Source of the DNA: an uncultured Myxococcales bacterium
GTDB lineage: Bacteria > Myxococcota_A > Bradymonadia > Bradymonadales > Bradymonadaceae
Direction: 5' to 3'
Length of the DNA: 5,603 nt
Assembly (NCBI GenBank): GCA_913058025.1
Contig: CAJXPN010000354.1
Coordinates: 1 to 5,603 of the forward strand
In this document: positions 1 to 5,603 of the stretch, in pieces
Position numbering within the stretch: the first letter of the stretch is position 1
Layout of the letters: each line of letters begins with the position of its first letter
Translations under genes and position numbers: made by a program
Notes under the pieces: generated by a model
What the model was told of the DNA's origin: nothing
What the model saw: the letters and a program-made list of their open reading frames with translations, nothing else
Database searches by the model: none

Positions 1-48
1 CGAGATTTCTGCCTGTCTCGTGGGCTCGGAGATGTGTATAAGAGACAG
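1..48 (+). other. Illumina Nextera P7-side adapter left on the contig end (artificial)
   Basis: This is not genomic sequence. Bases 1-6 (CGAGAT) are the 3' end of the Illumina P7 primer. Bases 7-14 (TTCTGCCT) sit where the i7 index belongs and match the primer form of Nextera index N703. Bases 15-29 (GTCTCGTGGGCTCGG) are the Nextera Read 2 arm, and bases 30-48 (AGATGTGTATAAGAGACAG) are the 19-base Tn5 mosaic end used in tagmentation. The parts are contiguous and in the order of a library molecule. Genomic DNA begins at about base 49. The adapter is stop-free in frame 2 and contains an ATG at 32-34 in frame with the gene, plus a GTG at 34-36 opening frame 1. Gene callers therefore tend to start false proteins here. 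Confidence 0.97.
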
Positions 49-49
49 G

Positions 50-298
50 CTCCAGGAGGACGTGACGCTGAGGGTATCTGCCGACGACGGCGTGCTCATC
101 AACGACTACGGAGTGGGAATCGCTGGCGCCACGGTCGTCGACCCGCCCACGTCCGGGACGCTCACCCTGAACGGCGACGGCGGGTTCGTGTACGTCCCCG
201 ACCCGGACACGTTCGGCGTCGACATGTTCACCTACGAGGCCTCCGAGCAGACCGGCGGCTCGGTCGGCCCCATGACGGTCATGCTCGACGTGGTCGCC
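50..298 (+). other. Cadherin-like bacterial Ig domain 1 (Big_9 type), N-terminally cut
   Basis: Residues 1-83. The order of landmarks is that of the Big_9 family: an opening strand (DVTLRVSADDGVLIND), then SGTLTLNGDGGFVYVPDPDT, then the GVDMFTYEA strand, ending in VTVMLDVV-like residues (MTVMLDVVAR). The Gly-Thr-Leu turn and the Phe-x-Tyr-x-Pro signature (FVYVP, 185-199) are both present. It is more diverged from the consensus than the copies further along: GVLIND replaces GVLAND and FVYVP replaces FTYTP. Its first residues may be lost at the contig edge. Whether more copies lie upstream cannot be seen. Confidence 0.82.
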
Positions 299-3200
299 AG
301 GCTGGATGTCCTCACTGTTCGACCTTCCCCCGAGGCGATCGGGGTCGACGGGCAGGCCACGATCGAGATCGACTTCGACGACCCCGTGGACATCGAGGAT
401 CTCGTCGGCAACGTGTTCGTGTACGGCGACATGTTAAGCCTGCCGAGCCTCGGCGCGTTGGTTTCGGCCTCCGAGATGTCGTTGCAGGGCAACACCCTGA
501 GCATCGACAGGACGCAGGCGCTCGCGCCAGGAGAGCGCGTCACGTTGGTGATCTCACAGCGACTCACCAGCTCGACGGGCGCGCCCATCGCGGGAGCGTT
601 CGTGAGCGAGTTCACCGCAGCGACCGAGGGCGGCGGCGGCGGCTTCACGAACGGCCGGGACCTCAAGAGCACGCTGACCGACGGGCTGGCGCTGGGCGAC
701 CTCGACGGCGACGGCGACCTCGACGCGGTCATCGGGTCGTACAACCGAGCGCTGACACCTGGCCAAACGCTCGGAACAAGCGCGCTGCTGCGCAACACGA
801 ACGGCGCGTTCGCCGCCGTGTCGAGCCCGATCGACCAGCTCGCGATCTCGTCGATCGCGGTCGGTGATCTGGACGGCGACGGCGACCTCGACCTCTTCAC
901 CGCGTCGGCTCAGGTCGAGAGGGTGGACTGGCTCGGAGGATCATTCGACCCGGGCCGGCCGCTCCAGCACTCGCGTGTCTGGCTCAATGAGGGCGGGCTC
1001 GACTTCGCGGAGACCGGCCAACAGTTCATCACGGCGACCCAGACGGCCCCGAGACCCAACGAGCGCGAGGTCGTCTCGGCGGCACATCGCGCGGTGGCGC
1101 TGGGAGACCTGGACGGGGACGGCGACCTCGACGCCTACCTCGTCGGCGGGACGGGCGAGTTCATCATCTACGAGATCGGGACCGCGCGCGCAGACACCGT
1201 GTGGATGAACGATGGGCGCGGCACGTTCGGCAGGACGGGCCAGATGATCGGCGGCGCGCATGGAGAAGACGTCGCGCTGGGCGACGTGGACGGCGACGGC
1301 GACCTCGACGCCGTCGTCGCCAACTACCCCGAGGACTCTCGGGTGTGGCTCAATAACGGTCGCGGGCGCTTCATTGCCGGCTTCGGCCTGCCTCCTGCTC
1401 GAGACGTGGATCTCGGGGACGTGGACGGTGACGGAGTCATCGACATCGCGCTCGCGGTCAACTCCGGGGACGCGGTCTGGCGAGGCGATGGCAGCGGCGG
1501 CTTCTCCTCGGCCTCGGTCGGGCTGGACCTCTCGGCGGGACAGTCCGTCGCGCTGGGAGACCTCGACGGCGACGGCGACCTCGACCTCTTCGCAGGGCGC
1601 GGCTTCAGGCTGACTGGGTTCGCGTGGCCGGAGCCCGATCAGTACTGGCTCAACCAGAACGGCACCTGGACCAGGAGCCGCCAGGAGTTCGGCGACGTCC
1701 TCACGACGAAGGTCGAGCTGGGAGACCTCGACGGCGACGGCATCCTCGACGTGATGCTGGGGCAGAACGGTAAGAACGCATCGAATGATCTCGCGAACTC
1801 CGCGCCCGTGCGCGTGTGGAGTGGGTTGACCGGACCGCAGACGCTCGCCGACACGTACACCGTCGATGAGGACGGCGTGTTGGCCATCGACGCGTCCGGC
1901 GGCGTGCTCGCCAACGACACGCCCGAGGGCGCCACCGCGCGCTACGAGTCCGAGCGTGTCCGCTACACCGCGGGAGGACCGCTGGGCGCGTTGTACTCCG
2001 ATCTGCAACAGCTCGGCCTGTTCGACAACGAGACCGACTACGAGTACTGCTGCGGCACGTGGCCCAACGGGGAGTGGATCGCGTGGGTCACTGAACTGAG
2101 AGGCCAGCCACAGCACGGCACGCTCGACCTCCAGGCGGACGGGTCGTTCACCTACACGCCCGACCCCGAGTTCAGCGGCACGGACACGTTCACCTACGTC
2201 GCGACCTACCCGGCGGTGGACGCCGCGCCGCAGACGGTGACGGTGACGGTGCGACCGGTCGCCGACGCGCCCGTCGCCCTCGACGACCTGGGCTACGGGT
2301 TCAGCGCCACGGTGCCCACCGTGGTCACAGGCCCCGGCGTCCTCGCCAACGACACCGACCAGGACGGAGACGCGCTCACCGCCGTCCTCGAGACGCCGCC
2401 GCTGCGCGGCACCGTCTCACTCGGCGCCAACGGCGGATTCACCTACACGCCCGGCCCCGGCTCCACCGGCGGCGACGTCTTCACCTACCGCGCCAGTGAT
2501 GGCGGCCTCCTCTCCGAGGTCGCCCGCGTCAAGCTCGGCAACAGCGCCCCCACCGGCCCCACCGGAGCGGCAGAACCCTCCTACACGCCGGCTCCCGACG
2601 GCAGCGTGACCGCGGACGCCGCGGGAGGACTCCTCCAGGGCTCCGATGATCCGGACGGCGATCAGCTGACCGTGTCGCTGGTCGAGCCGCCCCTCCATGG
2701 CTCCGTGAACGTCTCCCCCGACGGCAGCTTCGATTACACACCCGACGCGAACTCACCGGGTTGGGACGTCTTCACCTACCGAGTCAACGACGGCTCGGCG
2801 AGCTCGGAGCCCGTGACCGTCAAGATCGGCAACGCGACCGCCGCGCCTCGAGACGACGTCATCGTCGGCTCGCCCGATGTCCAGCTCGTGCGCGCCGCGC
2901 CCGGGGTCCTCGGCAACGACGACAGCGTCGACGGCGACGCGCTCACCGCGCTCCTCGTGAGCGCTCCCTCGCGCGGCACGCTCGTCCTCCAGGCCGACGG
3001 CGGCTTCACCTACACCCCCGAGCCCGGCTTCACCGGTGAGTCCACCTTCCGCTACGCCGCCGACGACGGCCGCGACAGCGCCGAGGCAGAGGTCACGCTC
3101 CGCATCCTCGAGCAGCTCACGCTCATCAGCCAGACGCCGCTGTCCAACTCCCTCGACCTCGCCGCGAACACCGGCGCGTCGGCGACCTTCAACGAGAACC

Positions 3201-5602
3201 TCGACGTGGCGAGCTCGACCGGGCGCCTGACGCTCACGGGCTCACTCAGCGGCCCGAAGGCCGTGACGGACAGCGTCACCGGCCCCACCATTCAGGCCCA
3301 ACCTTCGACCGACTTCCTGCCTGGCGAGCGCGTCACGGCCAGGGCGCTCGCGGGCATCGAAGGGGTGAGCAACACGCAGTTGCAGAACACGACCGCGTGG
3401 GACTTCATGGTCCAGGCGGGCGTCGCGACGGGGCAGCTCGTCGACAGCGACGTCGAGCTCGGCGACGACAGGTGGGCCACGGTGCTCCCCGGCGACCTCG
3501 ACGGCGACGGCGACGTCGACTTCGTGACCCTCGCGGACCACGGCTCCTACCCCGGCACGGCCTCGGTGTCGTGGCGCGGCGATGGCCTCGGCGGGTTCGT
3601 ACAAGATCAGGTCCTCACCGGCCTGACCGTGAACGACGGCGCGCTGAGCGACCTCGACGGCGACGGTGACCTCGACATGTTCGTGGTCGGCGGACTCTAC
3701 CTTCCTGGCCCCGTGATCAACGACGCGGGGACCTTCGTGAGGACCACCGCCTCCGGCACGCCCACCAACGGCGCCGGGCGGGTCGTCCTCGGAGACCTCG
3801 ACGGCGACGGCGACGTCGACGCCGTGGTGGCTGTCTCCTACCCTGAGGAGCGAATCGTGACGTACCTCAACGACGGCGCGGCCGCGTTCACCGAGGGCCC
3901 CGACCTGCCTATCAGGGCGCGCGATATCGGCCTCGCGGACATGGACGGCGACGGCGACCTCGACCTCCTGGTCTCTCGCGTCGGCCTGGACTCGAGCGGC
4001 CTCCTCGTCATGGCGAACGATGGATCCGGCGTGTTCGGACAGGAGTTCCCCGTCACATCGAGCGTGATCGAGCAGTTCAAGCGCAGCCTCAACCTCGTCG
4101 TGGGCGATCTCGACGGCGACGGCGACCTCGACGTGATCTCCACCGAGAGCCCTCGCCGCGTCTACCTCAACGACGGCTCCGGCGCGCTCGACGAACACAG
4201 CACCTTCAACCAGCGTGGCAACGACGAGGAGATCCACCTGGGCGACCTCGACGGCGACGGCGATCTCGACGCGTTCTACTGCACCGACCGCACCGCGGCG
4301 CTGGGCGGGCCGCCTCACGAGGCCTGGATCAACGACGGCACGGGCCAGTTCACGGAGGCGCCGCGAGCCCCCAGGCACGACGGCAACAGCTCCGCGGCCG
4401 CGCTCGCGGACGTCGACGGCGACGGCGACCTCGACGCCTTCATCGTGACACGAACGCCAGGGAGCGTGACCGGCCCCGTGAGGATACTCCTCAACCAAAA
4501 CACCCTGGTGGAGTTCGACACCGGGCGCTTCGCGCAAGGCTCCCAGACGCTCGGCGCCGGGATGACCGTGGACGTCGAGCTCGTCGACATCGACGGCGAC
4601 CTCGACCTCGACGCATTGGTCATCAACGAGCTGGAGACCGGCGTCCCGGGCTCCGAGACCGACGAGCTCTGGCTCAACGACGGCGCCGGCGGCTACGTGT
4701 CCGCACACGACCGCATCCCCACCGAGGTGTTCAACGCCGCCCTCAACACGAACCGCCCCATCTCGCTCGAACGCGACGCGACCTTCGGCGACCTCGACAA
4801 CGACGGCGACGCCGACCTCGTCGCGGTCACCAACCGCGGCGCCAGGATGTGGCTCAACGACGGCGCCGCCAACTTCACCGAGGCGACGGATGGCCTCGGC
4901 GGCGGCGCGTTCGGGGTGTTCGCCATGAGCTCACCGACGGTTCGACTCGGCGACCTCGACGGCGACGGCGACCTCGACGTCGTCTTCGCGCAATCGTCAG
5001 CGCTCGTGAACGGAGACCGACCCGGCGCTCGGATCTGGTGGAACCAGTTCATCGACGCCGACGACGGCGTCGACGGCACTGTCCGGCTCGTCAGGGGTGT
5101 TGACGTCGACACCACGTTCACCGAGTTCGTGCAGGTCTTGGGGGTCGAACTGATCGACGCCGACGGTGATCTCGATCTCGATCTCTACCTGGTCTCGAGT
5201 GGGTTCAGCTCGGCGGTCTCGAACGAGATCCGGTTCAACGACGGCACAGGCGTGTTCCCAGCGCTCGACGTCAGCCTGATCCCGGGGCCTGCGGGTTCGG
5301 GTGCTGTGGAGATCGCGGACGTGGACGGCGACCTCGACCTCGATGTGTTGCAGCTCAACAGCATCAGCGACGTCGCGCTCGTCCTCAACGACGGCTCAGG
5401 CACCATGGTCGACAGCGGCATCGACTTCGGGAACCGCGCCAGGGGCGACTTCGGCTACCTCGTCGACGTCGACGCCGACAACGACAACGACATCGTGTTC
5501 ACGCGAGACTTCGAGCCCGCCGAGATCTGGATCAACAGCGGCGCCGGAGCATTCACGCGCGAAGAGAGCTACATCGGCTTCAAGCAGGTCGGCCCGATGG
5601 GC
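50..5602 (+). CDS. Giant modular Ig-like / FG-GAP (VCBS) repeat protein, partial at both ends
   Basis: One frame stays open for 1,851 codons with no stop. The start codon, any signal peptide and the C-terminus lie outside the window. I number residue 1 at base 50, the first codon after the adapter; the upstream in-frame ATG at 32 is adapter. Domains in order: cadherin-like Ig (Big_9 type) 1-83; SbsA-like Ig (Big_5 type) 84-192; seven FG-GAP/VCBS repeats 199-598; four Big_9-type domains 599-737, 738-832, 833-930 and 931-1020; second Big_5-type domain 1021-1123; thirteen more FG-GAP repeats 1124-1851. By hand count Asp is about 12% of residues; there are only 8 Lys and 3 Cys. FG-GAP repeats fold into calcium-binding beta-propellers and Big_9/Big_5 domains are beta-sandwich spacers, so a secreted or surface-anchored adhesion or binding role is inferred. 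No enzyme domain, transmembrane segment, dockerin or sorting signal is seen. No neighbouring gene is visible. Family assignment is secure; the exact function is not. Confidence 0.93.
299..625 (+). other. SbsA-like Ig domain 1 (Big_5 type)
   Basis: Residues 84-192. The pattern is an opening LTVRPSPEAIGVDGQATIEI strand pair, a FDDPVD turn corresponding to the family's F-S-x-P-V motif, a central strand (NVFVYGD), then LAPGERVTLVIS, and a closing FVSEFTAAT strand equivalent to the usual F-x-F-T-T end. A second copy at 3110-3418 shares the PGERVT motif and its place directly before a propeller. Five consecutive glycines (629-643) follow as a flexible linker. The role is inferred to be a rigid spacer presenting the propeller. 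Confidence 0.75.
644..1843 (+). repeat. First FG-GAP/VCBS propeller, seven repeats
   Basis: Residues 199-598. Seven calcium-loop motifs of type DLDGDGDLD begin at 698, 866, 1106, 1283, 1418, 1559 and 1724. Spacings are 56, 80, 59, 45, 47 and 55 residues. Five are a perfect D-x-D-G-D-G-D-L-D; the fifth (DVDGDGVID) and seventh (DLDGDGILD) lose only the Asp at loop position 7, which is not a core position. Most repeats continue with a hydrophobic strand and a W-L-N-x-G-x-G-x-F type strand (VWLNEGG, VWMNDGRGTF, VWLNNGRGRF, VWRGDGSGGF), the FG-GAP_3/VCBS pattern. Seven repeats match a complete seven-bladed propeller of the integrin-alpha kind. The second repeat is long because of an insert around 910-1080. 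The match to the repeat family is direct; the closed propeller is inferred. Confidence 0.9.
1844..2260 (+). other. Cadherin-like bacterial Ig domain 2 (Big_9 type) with an internal insert
   Basis: Residues 599-737. It opens the second round of modules. The frame reads TYTVDEDGVLAI, then GVLANDT, then HGTLDLQADGSFTYTPDPEF, SGTDTFTYVA, and closes with QTVTVTVRPV, a textbook Big_9 profile. It is 139 residues long while its neighbours are 90-98. The excess lies between GVLANDT and HGTL: 64 residues here against 16 in the next copy. The insert holds two adjacent cysteines (2048-2053) and several aromatic residues. Confidence 0.88.
1922..2113 (+). other. Insert-bearing loop with vicinal Cys-Cys inside Ig domain 2
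   Basis: This covers 64 residues between GVLANDT and HGTLDL, where copy 3 has 16, giving an excess of about 48 residues. It includes GALYSDLQQLGLFDNETDYE, then CCGTWPNGEWIAW. The two adjacent Cys (2048-2053) are two of only three in the fragment. The segment is richer in aromatics (W, Y, F) and in Glu and Gln than its surroundings. I do not recognise a named domain. It stays in frame and keeps the same codon style, so it is not an assembly break. Confidence 0.7.
2261..2545 (+). other. Cadherin-like bacterial Ig domain 3 (Big_9 type)
   Basis: Residues 738-832. It has GVLANDTDQDGDALTAVLE, RGTVSLGANGGFTYTPGPGS, and DVFTYRASDGG followed by EVARVKLGN, so all family landmarks are intact. The NDTDQDGD stretch is the acidic linker usually thought to bind calcium between such domains. 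This copy is close in DNA as well as protein to the ones on either side, most visibly around the FTYTP box at 2438-2452. Confidence 0.9.
2546..2839 (+). other. Cadherin-like bacterial Ig domain 4 (Big_9 type)
   Basis: Residues 833-930. Landmarks are a short Pro/Gly-rich entry (APTGPTGAAEP), GLLQGSDDPDGDQLTVSL in place of the usual GVLANDxDxDGD, HGSVNVSPDGSFDYTPDAN, then DVFTYRVNDGSASSEPVTVKI. The Pro/Gly-rich entry is probably a hinge between copies 3 and 4. The Asn-Asp of the acidic box is replaced by Ser-Asp-Asp. The closing VTVKIGNAT echoes the VKLGNSA end of the preceding copy, which suggests a local tandem duplication. Confidence 0.88.
2840..3109 (+). other. Cadherin-like bacterial Ig domain 5 (Big_9 type)
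   Basis: Residues 931-1020. It reads AAPGVLGNDDSVDGDALTAL, then RGTLVLQADGGFTYTPEPGF, TGESTFRYAADDGRDSAEAE and VTLRI. It is the last of the tandem Ig run and is followed without linker by the second SbsA-like domain. Its FTYTP box (3005-3019) and the DGDALTA box are nearly identical in DNA to those of copy 3, consistent with recent duplication or strong codon bias. Confidence 0.89.
3110..3418 (+). other. SbsA-like Ig domain 2 (Big_5 type)
   Basis: Residues 1021-1123. It opens with TLISQTPLSNSLDLAANTGA, continues SATFNENLDV (position of the F-S-x-P-V turn), STGRLTLTGSLSGPK, then FLPGERVTARAL, and closes with TAWDFMVQAG. The PGERVT motif, the closing W-x-F strand and the position immediately before a propeller all match the first copy at 299-625. 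In this copy the Pro of the F-x-x-P turn is missing. Its context repeats the order seen in round one, which supports the assignment more than the sequence alone does. Confidence 0.72.
3419..4531 (+). repeat. Second FG-GAP/VCBS propeller, seven repeats
   Basis: Residues 1124-1494. Calcium-loop motifs begin at 3494, 3650, 3794, 3938, 4106, 4244 and 4409, spaced 52, 48, 48, 56, 46 and 55 residues. All seven keep the full pattern D-x-D-G-D-G-D-[LV]-D. Following strands carry the L-N-D-G type signature (TYLNDGAAAF, VYLNDGSGAL, AWINDGTGQF). This is the most regular repeat block in the protein and would make one complete seven-bladed propeller. The right boundary is my inference, from the count of seven and from the change of loop sequence that begins with the next repeat at 4586. 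The third cysteine of the fragment lies in the sixth repeat at 4280-4282. Confidence 0.87.
4532..5602 (+). repeat. Third FG-GAP/VCBS repeat block, six repeats then window end
   Basis: Residues 1495-1851. Calcium-loop motifs begin at 4586 (DIDGDLDLD), 4790 (DLDNDGDAD), 4952 (DLDGDGDLD), 5156 (DADGDLDLD), 5318 (DVDGDLDLD) and 5465 (DVDADNDND). Spacings are 68, 54, 68, 54 and 49 residues, longer on average than in the block before. L-N-D-G strands persist (LWLNDGAGGY, MWLNDGAANF, RFNDGTGVF, LVLNDGSGTM, IWINSGAGAF). Three loops carry Leu, and one Asn, at the position normally held by the invariant Gly. The alternative is that 3419 onward is one irregular array of thirteen, with no boundary at 4531. 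A seventh repeat is expected just past the right edge. Confidence 0.8.
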
Positions 5603-5603
5603 T

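Noticed and set aside
30..48. A Tn5 mosaic end that could signal a natural transposon
   Set aside because: It is joined to the Nextera Read 2 arm, an index and the P7 end in library order, and no transposase gene follows. It is a tagmentation product, not a mobile element.
34..867. A plus-strand frame-1 open frame beginning MYKRQ
   Set aside because: It starts inside the Nextera adapter, is Arg-rich low-complexity translation, and overlaps the real frame across the Ig domains and the first FG-GAP repeat.
941..2116. A minus-strand open frame of 391 codons opposite the first propeller
   Set aside because: It has the same cause: its VEVAVAVEVSQ repeats mirror the calcium loops. No family pattern is visible and it conflicts with a well-supported sense gene.
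62..3600. Different third-position composition between the first module and the middle of the gene, hinting at separate origins
   Set aside because: Hand counts give 25 A/T-ending codons of 240 at 62-781 and 11 of 240 at 2882-3601. The difference is modest and is influenced by the GC-rich repeats, so it does not support transfer.
3242..4708. A long minus-strand open frame of 488 codons, rich in VEVAVAVEV-like repeats
   Set aside because: It is the exact antisense of the DLDGDGDLD loops. GC-rich codons with G or C in third position leave the opposite strand free of stops. The sense frame has recognisable domains from end to end; the antisense one has none.
5054..5077. An extra calcium-loop-like stretch, DADDGVDG, between the loops at 4952 and 5156
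   Set aside because: It is one residue short of the D-x-D-x-D-G pattern, lies only about 34-36 residues from each neighbouring loop, and has no flanking blade strands. I did not count it as a repeat.
698..5491. Regularly spaced short DNA repeats resembling a CRISPR-like or minisatellite array
   Set aside because: The spacing is 135-240 bases and always in multiples of three, the sequences between keep the same reading frame, and the repeat encodes a calcium-binding loop. These are protein-domain repeats.
50..5602. An undescribed multi-gene system in this window
   Set aside because: Only one gene fragment is present, built entirely from known repeat families apart from one short insert. No partner gene, RNA or regulatory element is visible.

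Overview
The window is one uninterrupted reading frame. After 48 bases of artificial adapter sequence, frame 2 is open from base 50 to the right edge, with no stop, no internal break and no intergenic space. It covers 1,851 codons of a single protein with neither its start nor its end present. No RNA gene, promoter, terminator, mobile element or CRISPR array is visible, and no stretch over 300 bases lacks coding sequence.

The left edge is not genomic. Bases 1-48 match the P7 side of an Illumina Nextera library molecule: the end of P7, an 8-base index, and the Read 2 transposase adapter ending in the Tn5 mosaic end. The DNA is therefore an assembled contig whose left end lies at a library fragment end. 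The adapter is open in the same frame and supplies a false start codon.

The protein is a giant, very acidic, modular, probably secreted surface or extracellular protein. It has two rounds of the same module order: cadherin-like bacterial Ig repeats (the Big_9 type), then an SbsA-like Ig domain (the Big_5 type), then FG-GAP/VCBS repeats with calcium-loop motifs of the form DLDGDGDLD. Round one (50-1843) has one visible Big_9 domain, one Big_5 domain and seven FG-GAP repeats. Round two (1844 to the right edge) has four Big_9 domains, one Big_5 domain and thirteen FG-GAP repeats. I read those thirteen as a complete seven-bladed propeller followed by six blades of another that runs off the window. 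Proteins of this kind are generally exported and act in adhesion, surface display or polymer and carbohydrate contact; no catalytic domain is visible, so the role is inferred.

The DNA is GC-rich, with roughly 90-95% G or C at third codon positions where I counted. Together with the domain style this fits a high-GC environmental bacterium such as a planctomycete, myxobacterium or relative, but one gene fragment cannot settle the lineage. I see no new molecular system. The points most worth a second look are the adapter artefact and the false N-terminus it creates, the duplicated module order, a cysteine-pair insert in one Ig domain, and a clustered change in the calcium-loop glycine in the last propeller.
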